This document shows, in pieces, positions 55,183-63,232 of a stretch of 64,000 bases of DNA; position 1 is the stretch's first letter; every line of letters starts with the position of its first letter. The notes under the pieces were generated by a model that saw only the letters and a program-made list of their open reading frames with translations, searched no databases and was not told where the DNA came from. This stretch comes from Curtobacterium sp. TC1 (GTDB lineage Bacteria > Actinomycetota > Actinomycetes > Actinomycetales > Microbacteriaceae). A program made the translations under genes and the position numbers. Location of the stretch: contig NZ_CP081964.1 in the NCBI RefSeq assembly GCF_019844075.1, forward strand, positions 1,922,001 through 1,986,000, written 5' to 3'.

Positions 55183-57345
55183 CTACGCGCGGGGCTTCTT
55201 CTCCTGCTCGGGGAGCCGTCCGGCTGCCGCCTCGGCGGCGAACCACGCACGGGCCTCGTCCTGGCGCGCCTGCTCCTCGCCGAGCGCGATCGGCGCCCGC
55301 ACGTGTCCGGGTTCGTAGCCGAAGGTCTCGAGGAGCTGCGGGACCACCGGACGGAGCCGAGCGACGAGCCGGTCGATCGACGCCGAGACCGCACGGGCAC
55401 GCTGTGCGCTCAGGCGGCCGTGCACCAGGTGCCAGTCGAGGTGCTGCTCGAGCAGTCCGAGCGCGAACAGGTCGCGCAGCCACACGAGCACCCGGCGGGT
55501 GTCGCCCTCGGGGACCGCGTCGAGCGCCTCGGTGAAGGCATCCCACTGCATGAGCTCGGCGTGGGCGCGCGCGGCCTCGATGAGCTCGTGCTGCGACCGG
55601 TTCAGGAGTACGGCCTGACGGGCGCGGTCCTTGCCAGCGGTGTTCAGCCGGAGCCCGATCTCGGTGACGATGGTGTCCACGCGGCCGGCGAGCAGCGCCC
55701 GCTGGGTGGCGGGGTCGTGCAGGTCGGTGACGCTCGCCGCGAGTGACCCGCGGTCGGCGACCGTCTGCCCGAGGCGGCGGATCCCCGAGGCGTCCGCGAG
55801 CTTCACGCCGACCTGGGCGGCGACGAACTTCGCGGTCGATGCGGCATCGCGCGGCGCCCGCTTCCGGAAGTCGGTGAGCAGCCGCTTGCCGACGAGCTGC
55901 AGCAGGACGGTGTTGTCGCCCTCGAACGTGACGTAGACGTCCAGGTCGGCACGCAGGCTCGTCAGGCGGTTCTCGGCGAGGAAGCCCGCGCCGCCGCAGG
56001 CCTCGCGGCACTCCTGCAGGGTGTCGAGGGCGGACCACGTCGACAGCGACTTGAACGCGGCGGCCTGGGTCTCCAGGTCCTCGCGGCGCTCCGGGGTGTC
56101 GGCACGCCCGCTGAACACGTCGTCGAAGGTGCGGAGCAGCTGCTCGTGCGCGAAGGACTGCGCGAACACCGTCGCCAGGCGGGGGATGAGCCGACGCTGG
56201 TGCCGCCCGTAGTCGAGCAGGACGCCCTCGACACCGCCGGCCGTCGGGAACTGCCGACGCTGCATGGCGTAGGTGAGCGCGATCTGCAGCCCGATCTTCT
56301 GCGCGACGACCGCGGCGCCGTCGAGCGACACGCGGCCCTGCACCAGGGTGCCGAGCATTGTGAAGAAGCGGCGGCCGGGGGAGTCGATCGGCGAGCTGTA
56401 GGTGCCGTCCTCGGCGACGTCGCCGTACCGGTTCAGCAGGTTCGTGCGGGGGATCCGGACGTGGTCGAAGTGCAGCCGGCCGTTGTCGATGCCGTTCAGA
56501 CCGCCCTTGACGCCGTCGTCCTCGCCGCCGACGCCGGGCAGGAACGCGCCGTCGTCGTCGCGGAGCGGCACGTAGAACGCGTGGACGCCGTGGTCGACGC
56601 CCTGGGTGACGAGCTTCGCGAAGACGACGGCCGCCTTGCCGTGCAGGGCCGCGTTGCCGATGTAGTCCTTCCACGCCCCACGGAACGGGGTGTGGACGAC
56701 GAACTCCTGCGTCGCCGGGTCGTAGGTGGCCGACGTGGCGATGTTCTGCACGTCCGAACCGTGGCCGGTCTCGGTCATCGCGAAGCAGCCGGGCACGTCG
56801 AAGCCGATGATGCCGGGCAGGAACTCCTCGTGGTTCCGCGCGGTGCCGAGGTGGTGCACCGCGGAGCCGAACAGGCCCCACTGCACGCCGGCCTTGATCT
56901 GCAGCGACGGGTCGGCGGTGGTGATCTCCTCGAACGCCGCCAGGTTGCCGCCGTGGTTGTCCTGGCCGCCGAGCTCGCGCGGGTACGGGCGCTGGATCGC
57001 ACCGGCGTCCACCAGGATCTGCAGCTGCTCGAACGCGCGGGCGCGGTGCTCGATGGTGCCGAGGCCCTCGGTCTTGTGCAGTGCGGGGTCGAGCACGAGG
57101 CGGCGCGAGATGCGGCGGTCCTCGGCCCAGCGGCCGAGCAGGAGGGTCTCGACCATGTCGACGTCGATGCGGACGTCGGTGTTCGTGCGCGTGTTCGCGC
57201 CGGTCTTGTTCGTGTTCGTGTTGGCGCCGGTGTTCGTGCTCTCGTTCGCGCCGGTGTTCGTGCTCGCGCTGTCGCTCGTGTCCTCGCCGGCGTCGCGCTT
57301 CGTCTTCGGGGTGCCGGTGTGCTGCGCGGATGCGGTGTCGACCAT
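55183..57345 (-). CDS. Acyl-CoA oxidase/dehydrogenase family protein
   Basis: Encodes 720 residues from ATG at 57345, with AGGAGGA upstream; a longer in-frame start at 57513 lacks such a site. Residues 20-60 are low-complexity Thr/Asn/Gly/Ala (three TNTGAN-like units). Then comes an acyl-CoA oxidase fold: FAMTETGHGSDVQNIATSAT (substrate/FAD loop), GVHAFYVPLRDDDG, DHVRIPRTNLLNRYGDVAED and REACGGAGFLAENRLTSLRA, DVYVTFEGDNTVLLQ. Length and the ACOX-like C-terminal half favour an acyl-CoA oxidase over a 380-residue dehydrogenase. It oxidises acyl-CoA at the alpha-beta bond in fatty-acid breakdown; electron acceptor not certain. It diverges from the POT transporter gene. Confidence 0.88.
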   Translation of the reverse strand: MVDTASAQHTGTPKTKRDAGEDTSDSASTNTGANESTNTGANTNTNKTGANTRTNTDVRIDVDMVETLLLGRWAEDRRISRRLVLDPALHKTEGLGTIEHRARAFEQLQILVDAGAIQRPYPRELGGQDNHGGNLAAFEEITTADPSLQIKAGVQWGLFGSAVHHLGTARNHEEFLPGIIGFDVPGCFAMTETGHGSDVQNIATSATYDPATQEFVVHTPFRGAWKDYIGNAALHGKAAVVFAKLVTQGVDHGVHAFYVPLRDDDGAFLPGVGGEDDGVKGGLNGIDNGRLHFDHVRIPRTNLLNRYGDVAEDGTYSSPIDSPGRRFFTMLGTLVQGRVSLDGAAVVAQKIGLQIALTYAMQRRQFPTAGGVEGVLLDYGRHQRRLIPRLATVFAQSFAHEQLLRTFDDVFSGRADTPERREDLETQAAAFKSLSTWSALDTLQECREACGGAGFLAENRLTSLRADLDVYVTFEGDNTVLLQLVGKRLLTDFRKRAPRDAASTAKFVAAQVGVKLADASGIRRLGQTVADRGSLAASVTDLHDPATQRALLAGRVDTIVTEIGLRLNTAGKDRARQAVLLNRSQHELIEAARAHAELMQWDAFTEALDAVPEGDTRRVLVWLRDLFALGLLEQHLDWHLVHGRLSAQRARAVSASIDRLVARLRPVVPQLLETFGYEPGHVRAPIALGEEQARQDEARAWFAAEAAAGRLPEQEKKPRA

Positions 57346-57561
57346 GGTCGGAGTCCTCCTGAACTGCGGTGTCCGGTGTTTCCTTCCCCACGCTAGACAC
57401 CGCCGCCTGGAGCCAGGCGAACGCGGTGTGGCTCGGACAACCGGCGGTCCGTGCGCGGGGGTCCTGGCCGTGGGAACCCTCCAACCGCGCGCGCCGACGG
57501 ATTTGTTGAGCACCCATCGACGATTGGGCGTGCCACCGGCCCGCGGGGCAGACTGGCCGAC

Positions 57562-59025
57562 ATGTCAGGCTCCACCACGGGACACGATCCCAAGCCCAAA
57601 CGCACCTTCTTCGGGCAGCCGTTCGAGCTGTCGACACCGTTCGCGGTGGAGCTCTGGGAGCGGTTCTCGTTCTACGGGATGCAGGGCATCGTCCTCATCT
57701 ACATGTACTACACCGTCACGCAGGGCGGCCTCGGGATCGACAAGGGTGTCGCGAGCGGGATCATGGGCGCCTACGGCGGCGCCGTCTACCTGTTCACGAT
57801 CATCGGCGCGTGGATCGCGGACCGGCTGCTCGGCGCCGACCGCACGCTGTTCGGCAGCGCGGTCGTCGTCATGCTCGGGCACATCGCCCTGGCGCTCATC
57901 CCCGGGGTCGCGGGCGTCGGCGTCGGGCTCGTGCTCATCGCGCTCGGGTCCGGCGGGCTCAAGGCGACCGCCACGACGATCGTCGGTGGGCTCTACAGCC
58001 GCGACGACCCCCGTCGTGACGCCGGCTTCTCGCTGTACTACCTGGGCGTCAACCTCGGAGCGTTCTTCGGGCCGCTCCTGACCGGTCTGCTGCAGAGCTC
58101 GCTCGGGTTCCACTACGGCTTCGGGCTCGCCGCCGTCGGCATGGCTGCGGGGCTGGTGCAGTACGCGATCCGGCGGAAGAACCTGCCCGACACCGTTCGC
58201 CACGTCACGAACCCGGTCGACCGCCGTCGCCTGCCGCTGATCGGTGTCGGCGTCGTCGTCGCCCTCGGTGTGGTCGTGGTCGCCGTGCTCACCGGGCTGC
58301 TGAACGTCGGCAACCTGCCCACCGTGGTCGTCGCGATCGTGATCCTCGCCACGATCGGCTACTTCGTCGTCATCCTGACGAGCGGCATCACCGCGCAGGA
58401 GCGCTCGCGCGTGTTCGCGTTCATCCCGCTCTTCATCGGCAGCGCGGTGTTCTGGTCGCTCTACCAGCAGCAGTTCACCGTCGTCACGGTCTACTCCGAC
58501 GAGCGACTGGACCGCTCGCTGTTCGGGTGGGAGATGCCGGTTTCGTGGGTGCAGTCGATCAACCCGGTCTTCATCATCGTGCTGTCCGGGGTCTTCGCGG
58601 CGCTCTGGACCAAGCTCGGCGACCGCCAGCCGTCCACGCCGACGAAGTTCGCCCTCGGCACCGGGATCATGGGTGTCGCGTTCCTGCTGTTCCTGCCCTT
58701 CGTGAACTCGGGCCAGAACGGCACACCCCTGCTCGCCCTGGTCGCGATCCTGCTGGTCTTCACGCTGGCCGAGCTGCTGTTGTCGCCCGTCGGGCAGTCC
58801 GTCGCCACGAAGCTCGCGCCGCCGAAGTTCCAGACGCAGATGGTCGCGCTCTTCTTCCTGTCGGTGTCGCTCGGCACCGCCGTCACCGGGGTGCTGTCGC
58901 GCTACTACGACCCGGCGGACGAGGCCCCGTACTTCACGATCCTCGGTCTCGTCGCCGTGGCGGTCGGCGTGGTCCTGCTCGTCCTGGCCAAGCCGGTCCT
59001 GAAGCTCATGCGCGGTATCCGCTAA
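57562..59025 (+). CDS. POT/PTR-family proton-coupled peptide transporter
   Basis: Encodes 487 residues from ATG at 57562. About 14 membrane segments. The POT signature ELWERFSFYGMQGIVLIYMY (ExxERFxYYG) is in the first helix, and FYYxGINxG appears as LYYLGVNLGAFFGPLLTGLL. FWSLYQQQ in the second half is also conserved. It imports di- and tripeptides with protons. The leader is short and no ribosome binding site is evident, so the mRNA may start at or near the ATG. Confidence 0.92.
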   Translation: MSGSTTGHDPKPKRTFFGQPFELSTPFAVELWERFSFYGMQGIVLIYMYYTVTQGGLGIDKGVASGIMGAYGGAVYLFTIIGAWIADRLLGADRTLFGSAVVVMLGHIALALIPGVAGVGVGLVLIALGSGGLKATATTIVGGLYSRDDPRRDAGFSLYYLGVNLGAFFGPLLTGLLQSSLGFHYGFGLAAVGMAAGLVQYAIRRKNLPDTVRHVTNPVDRRRLPLIGVGVVVALGVVVVAVLTGLLNVGNLPTVVVAIVILATIGYFVVILTSGITAQERSRVFAFIPLFIGSAVFWSLYQQQFTVVTVYSDERLDRSLFGWEMPVSWVQSINPVFIIVLSGVFAALWTKLGDRQPSTPTKFALGTGIMGVAFLLFLPFVNSGQNGTPLLALVAILLVFTLAELLLSPVGQSVATKLAPPKFQTQMVALFFLSVSLGTAVTGVLSRYYDPADEAPYFTILGLVAVAVGVVLLVLAKPVLKLMRGIR

Positions 59026-59068
59026 CCTGAGGGAAGCCACACGGCCGAAGCAACCAAGGAGTCACCCC

Positions 59069-59176
59069 ATGCTCGAACTTATCGCCGGCATCATCATCGG
59101 CATCGGCGTCCTCGGTGGTGTTGGCTGCTGCATGGCGGTTGCCGCCATGATGAAGAGCGGCTCCGAGGAGTACTGA
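59069..59176 (+). CDS. 35-residue membrane microprotein
   Basis: ATG at 59069 follows AAGGAG by 7 nt, an excellent ribosome binding site. The product starts MLELIAGIIIGIGVLGGVGC and ends CMAVAAMMKSGSEEY: one glycine-rich membrane helix with a Cys-Cys pair and a charged tail. It begins 43 nt after the POT transporter stop and ends 10 nt before the convergent gene's stop. It could be a small transporter subunit; no homologue is known to me. Confidence 0.6.
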   Translation: MLELIAGIIIGIGVLGGVGCCMAVAAMMKSGSEEY

Positions 59177-59186
59177 GCCCGCTGGG

Positions 59187-59486
59187 CTACTCGCCGCTGC
59201 CGGTCGTGATCGGCACCAACTGACGACTCAGGACGGTCGCGCGCTCGAAGGGGCCGCGGCCGTCCTTCGTGTACACGGGCTCCTCGAACGCGACCGTCCA
59301 CGACAGCGGTTCACCGACACCGGGGTACCCGACGATCTGGTTGCCGCCGGGAGCCACGATCACGCCGATCGGCTCGTCGGCCCACCGCTCACCGCCCTGC
59401 ACGGAGTCGATGACCTGCACGAGCGCACCGATGCCGAGGCCGGGGGCGTCGTCGGGGCGGGGCTTGGGGGAGCGTCGTCCGAACAC
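59187..59486 (-). CDS. Small conserved-looking hypothetical protein
   Basis: Encodes 99 residues from GTG at 59486 (MFGRRSPKPRPDDAPGLGIG). A basic start leads into a compact beta-rich domain: LVQVIDSVQGGERWADEPIG, VIVAPGGNQIVGYPGVGEPL and SWTVAFEEPVYTKDGRGPFE, ending ATVLSRQLVPITTGSGE. No family is recognised. It lies downstream of the repeat region that follows jetC and converges with the microprotein gene. Confidence 0.65.
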   Translation of the reverse strand: MFGRRSPKPRPDDAPGLGIGALVQVIDSVQGGERWADEPIGVIVAPGGNQIVGYPGVGEPLSWTVAFEEPVYTKDGRGPFERATVLSRQLVPITTGSGE

Positions 59487-59560
59487 GCCATCACCGTAGC
59501 GTGCTCGCCGCTCAGCCAGCCTCGTCCGGTGCGCCCGGTTCTGCGCGCCCCGTTCTGTGC

Positions 59561-59650
59561 GCCGAAGTTCCACGACATGCCGCGTGCGGTCCGCCGAGGT
59601 TCCACGGACGCCGGTGCGGGCGCCCGAGATGCCAAGATTTCGGAACCTGG
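59561..59650. repeat. 90-bp repeat, copy 1, downstream of jetC
   Basis: First of two 90-bp direct repeats (the other is 59725-59814), about 94% identical. Each contains the submotif GCCGAGGTTCCACG twice and ends with TTTCGGAACCTGG, so AGGTTCC and GGAACCT bracket the unit as an inverted pair. The 380-bp region 59487-59866 holds no convincing gene. Confidence 0.75.
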
Positions 59651-59724
59651 CGAGTCGGCCTGGGTGGGGACGGCAGCGACCGCGGGGAGGCGCCGAGGTT
59701 CCACGACACGCCGCGTTGCCGTTC

Positions 59725-59814
59725 GCCGAGGTTCCACGACACGCCGCGTGCGGTCCGCCGAGGTTCCACGGACGCCGGCGCGGGCGCCCGGGATGCCGAG
59801 ATTTCGGAACCTGG
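59725..59814. repeat. 90-bp repeat, copy 2, downstream of jetC
   Basis: Second copy, same orientation, 74 bp after the first. A partial copy of the first third (59692-59724) lies between the two, giving five GTTCCACG motifs in all. It ends 52 bp before the jetC stop codon and may act in jetC termination. Confidence 0.75.
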
Positions 59815-59866
59815 GGGGACGCCGCCGCCGGGACGCCCGCCGCCCGCGCCCGCGCCGCGCCCCGCG

Positions 59867-62800
59867 TCAGGCGTCGGCGGGGACCCGCGCGATCTCGGTG
59901 ATGGACGAGTGGCCCGTCTCGGGGTGCTTGCGCATCGAGAGCAGCCGCTCCATCGAGGGTTCGAGCGCCGTGACCTTGTCGAGCGGCGCACTCACCACCA
60001 GCTGGAACCCGAGCCGGAGCCACGCGGTGACCGCACGGCCGGCGAACTCCGAGTCCGCCTTGATGAACGCCTCGTCGAGGAACACCGGGGCGAACCGGGG
60101 CCGGGGACGGGTCTCGTCGCCGAGCTGGTACCGGAGCGCCGCACCGACGATGAACGCCACGAGTTCCTGCGTCTCACCACCGGACTTGTCGCCGAGCGAC
60201 GAGTACACCCCGAGGTCGACGCCCGACGTGTCGTAGCGCACGGCCGTGATCTCCATGTGCCGTCGGACGTCGAGCACGGCGTCTCGCTGCGTGGTGCGAC
60301 CACGGGCGGCGTCGGGATCGGGGCGGATGACGGCCATGAAGCGCCGGAGCCGGCGGAACCGGGTCTCGAGCACGTCGTCGGTCAGCTCGGAGTCGACCGA
60401 GGCGGACAGGGCGCGGAGCTCGCGGCGGAACGCGGTGACGTCCTCGCGCGTCACCCGGCGGATCTGGATCTTCAGGCGGTCGCGGTTCGCGCCGAACGGC
60501 AGGTCCCGCAGGATCTCGTTGACCGGCTCGAGACGCTCCTCGATCTCGACGACGGCACGGTCGAACGCGCCGGCGAGCGGGACGAGGTCCTCGCCGCTCC
60601 ACTGCGACAGCCGCCGACGCCACTCGGTGCGGCGTGCGTGCAGTCCGGTCGCGACGATCTGGTCGAGGATGGCGTGGTAGTCCGGGTAGGACGCGACGCC
60701 GGTGCCGAGGTTCGGGTCCGGCCAGGCGTCTTGGTACCGCTGGAACGTGAGCGTCAGCGACGTCGAGGCCGCTGCGGCACCGTCGAGCGCCTGCGACAGC
60801 CGTTCCTCCAGCCGGCGTCGGAGCCGTCGTGTGGCGTCGTCGAAGCCGTCCACGCCGTCCGGGGCGCCGACCTCGGCGAACGTCTCGGCGAGCAGTCGCG
60901 ACTGCTCGTCGTCGGGCAACGACTCGGGGGTGTCGTCGAAACGCGACAGGATCTCGGCTGCGGCGTCCTGACCGTCGACGAGCACGGCGTGCCGCTCCTC
61001 GAGCCGCTGCACCCAGAGCCGTGCTGCGGAGCGTCGGTCGGCGGTCTCGTCGAGCGACTTCCGTAGGCGGGCGACCGAGGCGCGCAGCGTCCGCAGGCCA
61101 TCGTCGGCGGCGAGCAGCGCCTGGCGTTCCTCGTCGAGTCGAGCCAACGAGGTCTCGACCCCCTCGACGTCGATGGCGTCCCAGGTCACGTCGACGACGT
61201 GCTGGTGGGCGGCGCGCAGGACGTCGAGCGCGGTGAGGTCCTGTGCGACGTCGGTGCGACGGGCCTCGAGCGTGGCGAGGTCCTGCGCGATCGACGCGAG
61301 CTCCTGCTCGACGGCGGCGACGCGGGCCTCGTTCGTGAAGCCGATGACGTTGGCCTGGCGCCGGTCGCCGTGCGCACCACGACGGCCGTCGCGGAGCTGG
61401 CCGGACTCGGTGACGCGCCGGCCACCGCCGCCGAGCTCGGAGGCGTCGGTCACGCAGCGGGCGTCGGTGCGCTCGGACTCGATCCGCTCGCGCACCCAGG
61501 TGCTGAACGGCGAGTGCTTGATCGCGAGCTTGCCGGACACCATCGCGGGGTCGCCGTCGAGGTCCAGGTGCGGACCGGTCGGCACGCCCTCGAACTGCAC
61601 GCGGACGGGCAGGCGGAGCGCGTCGATCGCCTCGCTGAACGCGCCCAGCCGGTCCTGGTCGACCAGCAGGGTGCGGGCGACGGGAGCCAGCACGGACTCG
61701 ATCGCCGTGCGCCAGCGCTCCTCGCCGGGCTGCACGTCGAGCAGTTCCGCGACGAAGGGCAGGTCTGCGGGGTCGATGCCGGCCGCCCGGGCCATCGCGA
61801 GCCGGGCCTCGTGCATCGGCAGCGGCATCGCGCCTTGGCGGTGCTCGAGCGACTGCCGCTCCTGCCGCAGCGAGCGCTCCCGGTCGAGGAGCGGGTACTC
61901 CTCGCGCGTCAGGGCGTCGCGGCGGTCGTCCAGGTCCGAGCGCGAAGCAGCGTACCCACCGAGGAACTCGTGCGCGGCGCGCTGGATCCCGGTGAAGTCC
62001 TGCTCGGAGGACACCGAGACCCCGAGGACGGCGGTCCGCTCGTCGAACGTCGCCCGGGTGCGGACGACCGCGTCGCGTTCGCGCGTGCGGCGGTCGATGC
62101 GGTCCTCGAGTTGGGCGAGCGCGTTGCCGCCCTGGTCGCGCAGCCGCGCCTCGGCGTCGCGCAGCTCGATCTCCACGGCGGCGTGCCGGGCTTCCGCAGC
62201 GGCGACCTCGGCGCGGGACGCGGTGCGCTCCCGACCGTTGCGGTCCACCTCGGCGTCGAGCAGATCGCGCTTCCGCGAGGCCGTCCAGTGCGCGAACGGG
62301 GAGACCTCGGCACCGGTGGCGATGCCGTCCAGCGCCGCGGCCGCGGCCTTCGAGCGCTCGATCTCGTCGTGCAGGTCGGTGATGGGGGAGAGGATGCGGA
62401 CCTTGCGCTCCTCGGTGTCCATCGCCTCGTACGCCTCGTCGAGCGCGGAGAAGTGCGCGAGGGCACGGTCGGCCGCCTCGTAGGTGCCGGGGGTCTCGAG
62501 CACGAGCGACTTGTACAGCGCGTCGACCGTCGGCAGGTGCTGCCCGGCCTGGATGCGCGCGAGCAGGCGCATCGCCCGGTTGCCGCCACCGGAGTCGCCG
62601 ATGCCGAGGCGCGTCTGCAGCGTGTACGCGAGCTCCTGGTAGGTGTCGCGGATGACGAGGCCGGGAACACGACCGGTCAGTTCGAGGTGGTGGAACCGCG
62701 TCGGCACGAACTCCTCGAGGCGACGCAGGTCGAAGGTGTCGTCGACCGTGGCCATGGTCATCTGGATGTCGCCGACGCCCCGCGCGCGCTTCGGCACGAT

Positions 62801-63232
62801 GTACGCCCGCAACACCGTGAAGCGGCGCTCGTCGTCGTTCCGGAACGTGACCGCGGCCGCACCCCAGGTGGTCTGGTCGTCGCCGCGCAGGTTCACGTCG
62901 CGCAGGGCGCCGGACTCGGGGTCGCGGCGGGTGTCGACCTTGCCGCGCAGGTACGTGAGCAGGTTGCGCTGGTCGGCGCTGCGGGCACGCCCGGTCGTGG
63001 CGTCGTTCGAGGCGCCGTTGAACGGCACGTCGGACGGCATCATCACGGCCAGGTACGCGTCCATGAGCGTGGACTTGCCGGTGCCGGACGCGCCGGAGAT
63101 GAGCGTCGCGGTGCCGGACAGCTCGACCTGGCGGTGACCGTGGAACCCGCCCCAGTTGACGACCTGCATCGACTCGGCGCGCCACTGCGCGACCGTGTCG
63201 AAGAGCGCCGGGATCTCGAACGTGTCGGTCAC
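59867..63232 (-). CDS. jetC: JetC/MksB-type SMC-like condensin ATPase
   Basis: Encodes 1121 residues from GTG at 63232, overlapping jetB by 4 nt. N-terminal ATPase lobe: VVNWGGFHGHRQVELSGTAT and Walker A GASGTGKST (47-55). Long coiled coils (about 270-440 and 620-800) flank a hinge-like middle. C-terminal lobe: signature YSSLGDKSGGETQELVAFIV and Walker B FAPVFLDEAFIKADSE. This is the MukB-like SMC of Wadjet (JetABCD) and MksBEF systems, which extrude DNA loops and, with the JetD nuclease, cut plasmids. The nuclease gene jetD normally follows jetC but is not present downstream here. Confidence 0.92.
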   Translation of the reverse strand: MTDTFEIPALFDTVAQWRAESMQVVNWGGFHGHRQVELSGTATLISGASGTGKSTLMDAYLAVMMPSDVPFNGASNDATTGRARSADQRNLLTYLRGKVDTRRDPESGALRDVNLRGDDQTTWGAAAVTFRNDDERRFTVLRAYIVPKRARGVGDIQMTMATVDDTFDLRRLEEFVPTRFHHLELTGRVPGLVIRDTYQELAYTLQTRLGIGDSGGGNRAMRLLARIQAGQHLPTVDALYKSLVLETPGTYEAADRALAHFSALDEAYEAMDTEERKVRILSPITDLHDEIERSKAAAAALDGIATGAEVSPFAHWTASRKRDLLDAEVDRNGRERTASRAEVAAAEARHAAVEIELRDAEARLRDQGGNALAQLEDRIDRRTRERDAVVRTRATFDERTAVLGVSVSSEQDFTGIQRAAHEFLGGYAASRSDLDDRRDALTREEYPLLDRERSLRQERQSLEHRQGAMPLPMHEARLAMARAAGIDPADLPFVAELLDVQPGEERWRTAIESVLAPVARTLLVDQDRLGAFSEAIDALRLPVRVQFEGVPTGPHLDLDGDPAMVSGKLAIKHSPFSTWVRERIESERTDARCVTDASELGGGGRRVTESGQLRDGRRGAHGDRRQANVIGFTNEARVAAVEQELASIAQDLATLEARRTDVAQDLTALDVLRAAHQHVVDVTWDAIDVEGVETSLARLDEERQALLAADDGLRTLRASVARLRKSLDETADRRSAARLWVQRLEERHAVLVDGQDAAAEILSRFDDTPESLPDDEQSRLLAETFAEVGAPDGVDGFDDATRRLRRRLEERLSQALDGAAAASTSLTLTFQRYQDAWPDPNLGTGVASYPDYHAILDQIVATGLHARRTEWRRRLSQWSGEDLVPLAGAFDRAVVEIEERLEPVNEILRDLPFGANRDRLKIQIRRVTREDVTAFRRELRALSASVDSELTDDVLETRFRRLRRFMAVIRPDPDAARGRTTQRDAVLDVRRHMEITAVRYDTSGVDLGVYSSLGDKSGGETQELVAFIVGAALRYQLGDETRPRPRFAPVFLDEAFIKADSEFAGRAVTAWLRLGFQLVVSAPLDKVTALEPSMERLLSMRKHPETGHSSITEIARVPADA

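Noticed and set aside
59501..59866. Degenerate jetD gene downstream of jetC
   Set aside because: The region is built of repeated GTTCCACG units; no frame shows JetD-like sequence.
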